NCBI RefSeq assembly: GCF_003312425.1
Contig: NZ_QNUX01000016.1
Coordinates: forward strand, 1 to 64,000
Source: Flavobacterium psychrolimnae
GTDB taxonomy: Bacteria > Bacteroidota > Bacteroidia > Flavobacteriales > Flavobacteriaceae
Reading direction: 5' to 3'
Length of the DNA stretch: 64,000 nucleotides
A program made the position numbers and the translations under genes. Of the stretch, positions 8,785-16,062 are shown piece by piece (the stretch's first letter is position 1; each line of letters starts with the position of its first letter). A model generated the notes under the pieces. That model was not told the DNA's origin, did no database searches, and saw only the letters and a list, made by a program, of their open reading frames with translations.

Positions 8785-8820
8785 AAAAAAGCAATACTCT
8801 TAACAGAATATTGCTTTTTT
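8785..8820 (-). terminator. Terminator between ppa and hppA
   Basis: AAAAAAGCAATA (8785-8796) pairs with TATTGCTTTTTT (8809-8820) around a 12-base loop. On the minus strand it lies 22 bp after the ppa stop and upstream of the hppA start, so the two pyrophosphatase genes probably have separate transcripts. Confidence 0.85.
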
Positions 8821-8841
8821 TGTAAAAATTATGATGTAAAA

Positions 8842-9372
8842 TTATTTAATACTAAATAATCCTTCTGGTTTGTTTTCAATATCATTAAAACGCTTTGTAC
8901 ATTCTTTGATAATGGCATACGCTTCATTTACATCGCCCCAACCGCCAACATCTACTGTTTTATTTTCAAGATCTTTATATACTTGAAAGAAATGTTCGAT
9001 TTCTTTTAATAAGTGTGGATTCATGTCTGACAAATCGTTTAGCGAGTTCCAGATTGGATCTGAAACCGGTACACAGATTACTTTTTCATCTGGACCTTTA
9101 TCATCTGCCATGTGGAAAACACCGATTGGTTTTACTTCCATTACACATCCAGGAAAAGTTGGTTCGTTTACCAAAACCAATACATCTAATGGATCTCCGT
9201 CTAAGGCTAATGTTTCCGGAATAAATCCGTAATCAGCAGGATACATCATTGACGAAAATAACATTCTGTCAAAACGCATTCTTTTTATTTCGAAATCATA
9301 TTCGTATTTATTTCTACTTCCTCTTGGTATTTCGATTAAGACATCGAAAGTTGTTAATTTGTCTGCAGTCAT
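8842..9372 (-). CDS. ppa: Soluble inorganic pyrophosphatase
   Basis: The 176-residue protein is a family I cytosolic pyrophosphatase, hydrolysing PPi to two phosphates and pulling biosynthetic reactions forward. The metal-binding signature DGDPLD is at residues 58-63, and upstream residues include the conserved RMLFSSMMYPADYGFIP (36-52). Length is typical. The promoter upstream is one of the best in the window (TTG, 19 bp, TACTTTTG). Its neighbour downstream is the membrane pyrophosphatase, so energy-wasting and energy-conserving routes for the same substrate sit side by side. Confidence 0.95.
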   Translation of the reverse strand: MTADKLTTFDVLIEIPRGSRNKYEYDFEIKRMRFDRMLFSSMMYPADYGFIPETLALDGDPLDVLVLVNEPTFPGCVMEVKPIGVFHMADDKGPDEKVICVPVSDPIWNSLNDLSDMNPHLLKEIEHFFQVYKDLENKTVDVGGWGDVNEAYAIIKECTKRFNDIENKPEGLFSIK

Positions 9373-9403
9373 TTTAGTTTTTTCTTTTCTATATTTATGG
9401 GTG

Positions 9404-9433
9404 CAAAAGTAAGGAAAGTATCCCTTTTTACAA
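9404..9433 (-). promoter_or_regulatory. Promoter of ppa
   Basis: On the minus strand TTG (9433-9431) and TACTTTTG (9411-9404) are separated by 19 bp, a close match to the Bacteroidetes TTG / TAnnTTTG promoter. The -7 box is about 31 bp before the ppa start codon. Confidence 0.75.
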
Positions 9434-9479
9434 TAAAAAATTCATGTTATCTCTTGATTAAATTTTAACAGTGAGTACT

Positions 9480-10082
9480 TTAGTAAACCACTGTCCTATT
9501 TCGTTTCTTTAAATAATGGTGCCACAAAAGATACGTTGCAAAGGAACGATACGGACTCCATTGTTCAGCATGAATTTTCATCGCGTCTTTATCGTGTATA
9601 TCCAGTAATTCCTTGATGGTATTTACTACCGCAATATCTCCTAATGGCAATAAATCCGGGGATTGTAGACAAAACATCAAGTAAATATCTATAGTCCAGT
9701 TGCCTATTCCTTTGATTTTGATCAGTTCTTCACGCACTTGCTGAGCCGTTTTGTTTGGCAAACTTTCTAAATCTAGCTCTTTATTTAATAGCGCTGTCGC
9801 CAAAGCTTTGATATAAGACGTTTTTTGTCGGCTTACGCCAAGATTTCTAAATTCGGCATCTGATACATCAAGAAGAATCTCGGGTGCTACCGTTTTTAAA
9901 GTAGTTTTTATTTTTAAAAAAGTCGCTTTCGCCGAATCAATAGAAACTTGTTGTTCCAAAATCAATAATACCAAAGTCTCAAAACCTTGTGGTCTTTTGG
10001 GAATGGTTGGCATTCCGTATTCTTCAATGATTGACTTGAAAATGGCATCTTTTTCTAAAAGATAATCGATTGCTTCTTGCAT
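9480..10082 (-). CDS. DNA-3-methyladenine glycosylase, AlkA-like HhH-GPD
   Basis: The 200-residue protein has the helix-hairpin-helix region IKGIGNWTIDIYLMF (about 122-136) and the following PLGDIAVVN (about 145-153), whose Asp is the expected catalytic residue of HhH-GPD glycosylases. It should excise alkylated purines such as 3-methyladenine at the start of base-excision repair. It is shorter than E. coli AlkA and lacks that protein's N-terminal domain, as do many bacterial MPG-II enzymes. There is no 4Fe-4S cysteine cluster, which argues against an EndoIII or MutY assignment. It is read in the same direction as its neighbours but with gaps of over 100 bp on both sides. Confidence 0.88.
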   Translation of the reverse strand: MQEAIDYLLEKDAIFKSIIEEYGMPTIPKRPQGFETLVLLILEQQVSIDSAKATFLKIKTTLKTVAPEILLDVSDAEFRNLGVSRQKTSYIKALATALLNKELDLESLPNKTAQQVREELIKIKGIGNWTIDIYLMFCLQSPDLLPLGDIAVVNTIKELLDIHDKDAMKIHAEQWSPYRSFATYLLWHHYLKKRNRTVVY

Positions 10083-10167
10083 AATCTGATGTTTTTTTAG
10101 CCAGGATTACTTCACTTAACATCTATTTTTTATAGGGGTTCAGTGAACTTCGTTTGAAGTGAAAATC

Positions 10168-10197
10168 CTTTTATCTCGTTTTTTAACGAGATAAAAG
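10168..10197 (-). terminator. Hairpin after the DUF5686 gene
   Basis: CTTTTATCTCGTT (10168-10180) pairs perfectly with AACGAGATAAAAG (10185-10197) around a 4-base T loop. It lies 27 bp beyond the stop of the minus-strand gene at 10224. The T-tract following the stem is short, so terminator strength is uncertain. A second, smaller hairpin (ACTTC/GAAGT) lies at about 10147-10160. Confidence 0.65.
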
Positions 10198-10223
10198 ATT
10201 GTAACGAATAGCCGGAATAGCTC

Positions 10224-12710
10224 CTAAAAATTAAACCCGAACGATCCTTTTACTGTAAAACGATTCGTTTCCGGCACATTGAGATAGTTCCCTCGCCAAG
10301 CGAAATCGATACGGAATACTTTGAAGATATTCCCAATTCCGGCGCTGTATTCCCAATAGCCTTTTTCCGGTGCATTGTACACCAATCCTGAGGCATTAAT
10401 CGCTCTGTTTTCATCAGAAATACTACCATAAACCCCTTTTACGGATACAATTTCTCTCCAATTGAGTTTGCGCATAAACGGTATTCTGGAAAAAAGACGA
10501 CCATTAAAATTGTGATTCCACTGCAAAGTAGCATATTGGTCTGCAACAAATTCATAAAAATTAAGGTTACTAAAAGTGTTTTCAAGTATGAAAAAAGTTT
10601 GATTTCCCGGGATGACACTCATGAGTCCCAAAGGAACGGTTCCAAAAGTTTTCCCCACTTCCATGATGATATTAGTTCTCCCTAAAGGCCCTATGATAAT
10701 GGGTTGTTTGTAATACAATTGCAATTTGTCGTATTTGAAATCGCTATCCAATAATCCTTTGAATCCATGGCTATAATTTACAAAAAAGCGACTGTACGGA
10801 CTGTCTACATTTTCTCTTTCAACTGCAAATCCTATAGTTTTTCTTTTAGGAGTGTATTCAACCTGAAAATTGACTTCTGATTGTTTCACATCGCTTTTTG
10901 CAACACCATTTGCAATATCTGTGTAATAATCTAGACTAAAAGTTGGCGATGCAGATTCGAGTGTGCGATAGGAAATTCCGGTTTGGAAAATCAAATTTTT
11001 AACAGGTTCAATTTCTACCGCAACATTGCTTAGATTAATGTTAGTCAATTTCCCATTATTCCCCGATGAAAATACAGAAGACGAAGCAAAACTTCGACCC
11101 AAAATATCGTAAGTTGTAGTCAGACTCGCACCAATTTGCTCAATGTCACGCCTGTTTCCTCCGGACAAAATAATTCTTTTTTTCTTATCGACCATCCATT
11201 TTCCAGAAAAGCCATATTTGAATTTGTCATCCTTAAATCCATACGCCGTATAACCTTGTATACGCCAACTGTCGTTGGTACCAAAATACGTTCTTCCACC
11301 CGCTCGCAATCTTACACCTTCTACTTCGTTGTAACCAAAAGTGGAAAAAATAGGACCGTAATCAAAATTTCCAAACTGTAAAAAACCGCTTGCTAATACT
11401 TGAACCGTACTATAAATTTGTTTAAATTTCTTGACCGTTTGCAACGTATCCAGCATTTTATAAACACCTAATTCGTCTTTGGTCAAATTCTCAAACCTAT
11501 TTTCATCCCAGTATTCATCTGATTTATTATAGACATCGGCATCAATATAATTGACCTCATCTTTATAAAAAGCAACTGGTTTTTCATTATTGAACTGATG
11601 ATTCCTATAGTAAGTAGTTCGTTTTCCGTAAACGCCTTTTGATTTTTCTTTTTTGTTTAAAGCAAAATCGGACATCAAATAATCCTTTGTCAATAAGAAA
11701 ACTGAATCGCTGACCACCTCAAATTCCTGCTCTAAATAAATGTCTTTTACCCAGTTGATGTTAGCACTTTTGGTCACCGCCATATTGATTTTCTTGATGG
11801 CAAATGTGGAATCATTGACCCAGAAATCTCCTTTGAAAGTCAATTCGTTTTTACGCCTTGGATAGAAAACAATATTAAAACACCATTTATCATCAATATA
11901 AGCACTGTCTTTCAATACATAATTGTAAACATCAATCCCAGTTTTAGATAACGGACTTGTGAAACTTTTGTCAAAAAAGGTTAAGTAATTATTGTAGATA
12001 TCGTAATTAGAATACAAATCTTTCACAAAAGTCAAAATCTGTTGATTCCCATTAAAACCAGACGTTTTACTGGCTTTTATTTTCTCTTTTAATTTCTTCA
12101 ATTTATTATCTCCGTAAACATCATTCAACGTTTCATTCACAAAAATAGGCAGATAAGTTTTACCCGTAATCTTTGAAGTATCCATTTGGTTAAAGATAAA
12201 CTCCATTCCTTTGAAAAGTTTGCTTTTCATAAAAGCACTATCAATAGAATTCATGTCAAATTCTATTTTCTCATATTTCTCCATTTGGTATTGGTCAAAC
12301 AAATACAAACCGTTTTGACGTTTTCTTTCCCAGATTTTTCGAAGAATATCTAACGCTGGATTATTTTTTTTAGACGTTTTTCCGGTAAAAATTACAACTT
12401 CGTTTAAACTCTCTGCTTCGTTTAGCTGAATTTTTAAATTGTAATTGACTAATTTTTCTAACGTAATTTCTTTTTCAGAAAACCCAACAGATGAGATTAA
12501 CAATACCGAATACGTTTTAGCGGATTCCAGATAAAACTTACCGTCTTCATTAGCAACAATTCCTTCACTTGAATTCTTGAAAACGACATTAGCAAAGGGA
12601 ATCGGCTGATTCAATTTGTCTACCACAATACCACTTACCTTTGTTTGTGCAAAAACAGCATTCACTGAAACAAACAAAAAAAACAAGAAAAACAAAGAAA
12701 TCTTTTTCAT
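10224..12710 (-). CDS. DUF5686 and carboxypeptidase-regulatory-like domain protein
   Basis: From the chosen start the protein has 828 residues: a signal peptide (1-22, ending AVFAQ), a carboxypeptidase-regulatory-like domain (about 23-105) and a long region matching DUF5686, ending in beta-strand-rich sequence and a terminal Phe (KGSFGFNF), as outer-membrane barrels do. It is a common Bacteroidetes outer-membrane protein without established function. The frame is open back to 12737, but I chose the ATG at 12710 because it places the signal peptide at the N-terminus and because the terminator of pdhB (12721-12757) covers the earlier codons. Confidence 0.85.
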   Translation of the reverse strand: MKKISLFFLFFLFVSVNAVFAQTKVSGIVVDKLNQPIPFANVVFKNSSEGIVANEDGKFYLESAKTYSVLLISSVGFSEKEITLEKLVNYNLKIQLNEAESLNEVVIFTGKTSKKNNPALDILRKIWERKRQNGLYLFDQYQMEKYEKIEFDMNSIDSAFMKSKLFKGMEFIFNQMDTSKITGKTYLPIFVNETLNDVYGDNKLKKLKEKIKASKTSGFNGNQQILTFVKDLYSNYDIYNNYLTFFDKSFTSPLSKTGIDVYNYVLKDSAYIDDKWCFNIVFYPRRKNELTFKGDFWVNDSTFAIKKINMAVTKSANINWVKDIYLEQEFEVVSDSVFLLTKDYLMSDFALNKKEKSKGVYGKRTTYYRNHQFNNEKPVAFYKDEVNYIDADVYNKSDEYWDENRFENLTKDELGVYKMLDTLQTVKKFKQIYSTVQVLASGFLQFGNFDYGPIFSTFGYNEVEGVRLRAGGRTYFGTNDSWRIQGYTAYGFKDDKFKYGFSGKWMVDKKKRIILSGGNRRDIEQIGASLTTTYDILGRSFASSSVFSSGNNGKLTNINLSNVAVEIEPVKNLIFQTGISYRTLESASPTFSLDYYTDIANGVAKSDVKQSEVNFQVEYTPKRKTIGFAVERENVDSPYSRFFVNYSHGFKGLLDSDFKYDKLQLYYKQPIIIGPLGRTNIIMEVGKTFGTVPLGLMSVIPGNQTFFILENTFSNLNFYEFVADQYATLQWNHNFNGRLFSRIPFMRKLNWREIVSVKGVYGSISDENRAINASGLVYNAPEKGYWEYSAGIGNIFKVFRIDFAWRGNYLNVPETNRFTVKGSFGFNF

Positions 12711-12720
12711 AATCATTCCA

Positions 12721-12757
12721 AAAAAAAACTTCATCAAATTAAATAATTGATGAAGTT
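12721..12757 (-). terminator. Terminator of pdhB
   Basis: On the minus strand AACTTCATCAA/TTGATGAAGTT arms (12757-12747 and 12737-12727) form an 11-bp stem followed by eight T residues (12728-12721). This is a textbook intrinsic terminator 80 bp after the pdhB stop and immediately before the DUF5686 gene. Confidence 0.85.
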
Positions 12758-12770
12758 ATTAAGTTTAGAC

Positions 12771-12817
12771 TTCTTAGATTGTGAGCTTTCTCAGATTGAA
12801 ATCTTACAATCTAAGAA
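12771..12817. repeat. Imperfect inverted repeat beside pdhB
   Basis: TTCTTAGATTGTGAG (12771-12785) and CTTACAATCTAAGAA (12803-12817) are complementary over 15 bases with one mismatch and a 17-base loop. AGATT/CAATCTAA units recur several times in the gap. No T-tract follows; the true terminator lies further downstream at 12721-12757. Confidence 0.6.
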
Positions 12818-12836
12818 ACCTAACAATCTAATTGAT

Positions 12837-13817
12837 CTATTTTTTATACATTACTTTTTTAACCGCTTTTACTACGTCACCAGCATTTGGCAACCATTCT
12901 TTCAATAAAACCGGAGAATAAGGCGCTGGCGTATCTGCCGTTGTGATACGTTGAATAGGTGCATCCAAGAAATCAAAAGCGCGTTCTTGAACAATATATG
13001 TAATTTCTGAAGCGACACTTGCAAAAGGCCAAGCTTCCTCAAGAACTACTAATCTGTTTGTTTTTTTAACCGATGTTAAAATCGTCTCATAATCCATAGG
13101 ACGTACGGTTCTCAAATCGATAATTTCACAAGAAATTCCTTCTTTGGCTAATTCGTCAGCAGCAATATGTGCTTCTTTGATAATTTTTCCAAAAGAAACA
13201 ATCGTTACATCCGTACCTTCACGCTTGATATCCGCAACTCCTAACGGAATTACATATTCGCCATCTGGAACTTCACCTTTATCTCCATACATTTGTTCTG
13301 ATTCCATGAAAATCACAGGATCGTTATCACGAATAGCCGCTTTCAATAAACCTTTAGCATCATAAACCGTAGATGGAACTACTACTTTAAGACCTGGAGT
13401 ATTTGCAAACCAGTTTTCTAATGCTTGTGAGTGTGTCGCTCCTAATTGTCCTGCCGAAGCTGTTGGACCACGAAAAACGATTGGAACATTAAATTGTCCA
13501 CCTGTCATCTGACGCATTTTGGCAGCATTATTTATAATTTGGTCAATCCCAACTAAACAAAAATTGAACGTCATGTATTCCACAATCGGTCTGCATCCGT
13601 TCATTGCTGATCCTACTGCAATACCAGTAAAACCAAGCTCAGCGATAGGAGTATCAATCACTCTTTTCTCGCCAAATTCAGCAAGCATTCCTTTAGATGC
13701 TTTGTAGGCACCATTATATTCTGCAACTTCTTCACCCATTAAGTATATGGACTCATCGTGACGCATTTCTTCACTCATCGCTTCGCAAATGGCCTCTCTA
13801 AATTGTATCGTTCTCAT
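12837..13817 (-). CDS. pdhB: Pyruvate dehydrogenase E1 component, beta subunit
   Basis: The 326-residue protein is the transketolase-like beta subunit of an alpha2beta2 E1, which decarboxylates pyruvate using thiamine diphosphate and passes the acetyl group to the E2 lipoyl domain. Recognisable regions are MRTIQFREAICEAMSEEM at the N-terminus, the glutamate-containing MGEEVAEYNGAYKASKG (about 27-43), and the C-terminal transketolase domain with RTVRPMDYETI and the APYSPVLLKEWLPN end. It is full length. The alpha subunit and E2 are not in the window, so the complex is encoded at dispersed loci. Pyruvate rather than branched-chain specificity is inferred from overall resemblance. Confidence 0.92.
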   Translation of the reverse strand: MRTIQFREAICEAMSEEMRHDESIYLMGEEVAEYNGAYKASKGMLAEFGEKRVIDTPIAELGFTGIAVGSAMNGCRPIVEYMTFNFCLVGIDQIINNAAKMRQMTGGQFNVPIVFRGPTASAGQLGATHSQALENWFANTPGLKVVVPSTVYDAKGLLKAAIRDNDPVIFMESEQMYGDKGEVPDGEYVIPLGVADIKREGTDVTIVSFGKIIKEAHIAADELAKEGISCEIIDLRTVRPMDYETILTSVKKTNRLVVLEEAWPFASVASEITYIVQERAFDFLDAPIQRITTADTPAPYSPVLLKEWLPNAGDVVKAVKKVMYKK

Positions 13818-13850
13818 ATTATATGTTGTATGTGTCTAATTTTCGAAAAG

Positions 13851-13858
13851 CAAAAATA
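13851..13858 (-). promoter_or_regulatory. Promoter -7 element of pdhB
   Basis: The minus strand reads TATTTTTG, matching TAnnTTTG, 34 bp upstream of the pdhB ATG. No TTG is present at the -33 distance. Confidence 0.55.
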
Positions 13859-13927
13859 AATATTTTATATCACTTAAAAGCATAAATTACCCTAAATTAA
13901 TTCAGGATTTACAGTGATAATTTTCAG

Positions 13928-14005
13928 GAGCAATTTCCGGCTCTCCGCTGTATCTTCCTGTGGCTAAAGGCGCCACAAGAAGGATGCCGCTGCTATCTGG
14001 GCTAC
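13928..14005. repeat. Long palindromic interspersed-type repeat
   Basis: This GC-richer block lies between divergent pdhB and etfB. CTTCCTGTGGC (13954-13964) pairs with GCCACAAGAAG (13972-13982) with one mismatch around a 7-base loop, and matching segments CCGCTGTATC and CCGCTGCTATC flank the stem. The layout, with GGAGC at one end and GGGCTACG at the other, resembles an interspersed palindromic repeat I associate with Flavobacterium genomes; that identification is from memory. It codes for nothing I can recognise. Confidence 0.6.
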
Positions 14006-14031
14006 GAAATCGTAATAGTAACGAAAAATAT

Positions 14032-14043
14032 TATGCATGCATA
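14032..14043. promoter_or_regulatory. Palindromic candidate operator upstream of etfB
   Basis: TATGCATGCATA is a perfect 12-base palindrome centred about 33 bp upstream of the -7 box at 14067. That promoter lacks a -33 TTG, so an activator binding here is plausible. This is inference from position and symmetry only. Confidence 0.4.
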
Positions 14044-14066
14044 GTATATTATTCAAATTAATATTT

Positions 14067-14074
14067 TAAATTTG
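14067..14074 (+). promoter_or_regulatory. Promoter -7 element of etfBA
   Basis: TAAATTTG fits the Bacteroidetes -7 consensus and lies 33 bp before the etfB start codon. Confidence 0.6.
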
Positions 14075-14107
14075 TAAAAGAAATTACGAATAATTAAATA
14101 TATAAGT

Positions 14108-14854
14108 ATGAAAATATTAGTTTGCATCAGTCACGTTCCTGATACTACTTCAAAAATTAACTTTGTCAACGGCGATTCTGAATTTGACACTAATGGAGTA
14201 CAATATGTAATCAATCCAAATGATGAATTTGGTTTAACGCGTGCTATTTGGTTCCAAGAACAACAAGGCGCAACGGTTACTGTTGTAAATGTTGGAGGAC
14301 CAGAAACCGAACCAACTTTAAGAAAAGCATTAGCAATAGGCGCTAACGAAGCAATTCGTGTGAACGCAACTCCTACTGATGGATTTTTTGTAGCCAAACA
14401 ACTTGCTGAAGTAATCAAAAATGGAGCGTACGATGTAATTATTGCAGGAAAAGAATCTTTAGACTACAATGGCGGAATGGTTCCTGGAATGATTGCTGGA
14501 ATTTTAGGATATAATTTCCTTAATTCTTGTACAAGTCTTACTGTTGATGGAACTAATGTAAAAGCAGTTCGCGAAATTGATGGTGGAAAAGAAACTGTTG
14601 CTACTACTTTACCATTAATCATTGGTGGACAAAAAGGATTAGTGGAAGAAAAAGACTTGCGTATCCCTAACATGAGAGGAATTATGACTGCAAGAACTAA
14701 AGCATTGACAATTCTGGAGCCAGTTGACGCTACTGTAAATACAAAAGCAGTAAAGTTTGAAAAACCAGCTCCTAAATCAGCCGTGAAATTAATTGCTGCT
14801 GACAATTTAGATGAATTAATCAATTTATTACACAACGAAGCGAAAGTAATCTAA
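14108..14854 (+). CDS. etfB: Electron transfer flavoprotein, beta subunit
   Basis: The 248-residue protein is the small ETF subunit, which with EtfA carries electrons from acyl-CoA dehydrogenases to the quinone pool. The N-terminal MKILVCISHVPDT, the central AGKESLDYNGGMVPGMIAGILG (about 118-139) and the C-terminal recognition loop near RIPNMRGIMTARTK (about 185-198) are characteristic. Length is standard. It precedes etfA by about 100 bp with the inverted-repeat spacer between them, and the two are presumably cotranscribed from the promoter at 14067. Confidence 0.95.
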   Translation: MKILVCISHVPDTTSKINFVNGDSEFDTNGVQYVINPNDEFGLTRAIWFQEQQGATVTVVNVGGPETEPTLRKALAIGANEAIRVNATPTDGFFVAKQLAEVIKNGAYDVIIAGKESLDYNGGMVPGMIAGILGYNFLNSCTSLTVDGTNVKAVREIDGGKETVATTLPLIIGGQKGLVEEKDLRIPNMRGIMTARTKALTILEPVDATVNTKAVKFEKPAPKSAVKLIAADNLDELINLLHNEAKVI

Positions 14855-14856
14855 CT

Positions 14857-14928
14857 GTCATAAAGTCGAATGTCGAAAGTCGAAAGGATAGAAGTTGACA
14901 ATAATTTCCCTTTATGACTTTTGACTTT
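14857..14928. repeat. Inverted-repeat spacer between etfB and etfA
   Basis: GTCATAAAG (14857-14865) is complementary to CTTTATGAC (14910-14918), and AAAGTCGAAAG (14876-14886) to CTTTTGACTTT (14918-14928) with one G-T pair. GTCGAA occurs three times in tandem (14866-14884). The two pairings are mutually exclusive or crossed. There is no T-tract, so it is unlikely to be a simple terminator inside this operon. Confidence 0.6.
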
Positions 14929-14955
14929 AAAACTTTAAGACTAAAACAAAAAAAC

Positions 14956-15924
14956 ATGTCAATATTAATATACGCGGAATACGCAGAAGGTAAATTTAAA
15001 AAAGTAGCATTCGAATTGGCTTCGTATGCGAAAAAAGTAGCTGAAAGTTTAGGAACTACCGTTACAGCTGTAACTGTAAATGCTGGTGATGTTTCGGAAT
15101 TATCGAAATACGGAGTAGATAAAGTTTTAAAAGTAAATAACGACAAATTATCTGGATTTACTGCAAAAGCTTATGCTGATGTAATCAAACAAGCGGCTCA
15201 AAAAGAAAACGTAAAATTAGTTTTACTTTCTTCAACAACAGATAGTATTTACCTTTCCTCACTTGTTGCAGTAGCTTTAGAAGCTGGTTATGCATCAAAT
15301 GTGGTTGGATTACCGGTTTCAACGTCGCCTTTTCAAGTAAAAAGAAATGCTTTTTCAAACAAAGCGTTCAATATTACTGAAATCGCAACAGACGTAAAAG
15401 TACTGGGACTTGCAAAAAACTCGTATGGGATTTTTGAAACACCTTCAACATTAACTGAAGAAGATTTTAACCCAACTATTGGAGACAATGATTTTGGTGT
15501 AAAAGTAGAATCAGTTGAAAAAGTTTCTGGGAAAGTTTCTATTGCTGATGCTGATATTGTTGTTTCAGCTGGTCGTGGATTGAAAGGTCCGGAAAACTGG
15601 GGAATGGTAGAGGAATTGGCAACCGTTCTTGGAGCAGCAACTGCTTGTTCAAAACCAGTTTCTGATTTAGGTTGGAGACCTCACGGAGAACACGTGGGAC
15701 AAACTGGAAAACCGGTGGCTACAAACCTTTATATTGCGATTGGAATTTCTGGAGCGATTCAACACATTGCGGGAATCAACTCTTCTAAAGTGAAAGTTGT
15801 AATCAACAGCGATCCCGAAGCACCATTTTTCAAAGTGGCAGATTACGGAATTGTAGGTGATGCGTTTGAAATTGTTCCACAATTAATTGAAAAATTTAAA
15901 GCTTTCAAAGCTCAGAATTCATAA
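14956..15924 (+). CDS. etfA: Electron transfer flavoprotein, alpha subunit
   Basis: The 322-residue protein has the C-terminal FAD-binding domain of EtfA, with SAGRGLKGPENWGMVEELA (about 203-221), the phosphate-contacting GQTGKPVATNLYIAIGISGAIQH (about 251-273) and NSDPEAPFFKVADYGIVGD (about 284-302). It partners EtfB in beta-oxidation electron transfer. The frame is open from 14914, but the first 14 codons lie in the inverted-repeat spacer and the ATG at 14956, giving MSILIYAEYAEGKF, matches the usual family start. A long-stem terminator follows. Confidence 0.95.
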   Translation: MSILIYAEYAEGKFKKVAFELASYAKKVAESLGTTVTAVTVNAGDVSELSKYGVDKVLKVNNDKLSGFTAKAYADVIKQAAQKENVKLVLLSSTTDSIYLSSLVAVALEAGYASNVVGLPVSTSPFQVKRNAFSNKAFNITEIATDVKVLGLAKNSYGIFETPSTLTEEDFNPTIGDNDFGVKVESVEKVSGKVSIADADIVVSAGRGLKGPENWGMVEELATVLGAATACSKPVSDLGWRPHGEHVGQTGKPVATNLYIAIGISGAIQHIAGINSSKVKVVINSDPEAPFFKVADYGIVGDAFEIVPQLIEKFKAFKAQNS

Positions 15925-15945
15925 ATTATAGCATACCATTAATTA

Positions 15946-16003
15946 AAATGCTACTTAAAAACAAGATATTTGTATCTTTGCTTTTAAGTAGCATTTCTTT
16001 TTT
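15946..16003 (+). terminator. Terminator after etfA, with promoter-like loop
   Basis: AAATGCTACTTAAAA (15946-15960) pairs perfectly with TTTTAAGTAGCATTT (15982-15996), followed by CTTTTTTG. The 21-base loop contains TATCTTTG (15973-15980), a full match to the -7 promoter consensus. The hairpin may end the etfBA transcript while the same DNA starts the transcript of the nuclease gene. Confidence 0.75.
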
Positions 16004-16062
16004 GAAATTGCTGCTTAATTTTTATCAAAAAAAGTACTTTGTACTTTCCCATAACAACAATT

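Noticed and set aside
14914..14955. Longer start for etfA
   Set aside because: The extra 14 codons fall within the inverted-repeat spacer and do not resemble the family N-terminus; ATG at 14956 fits.
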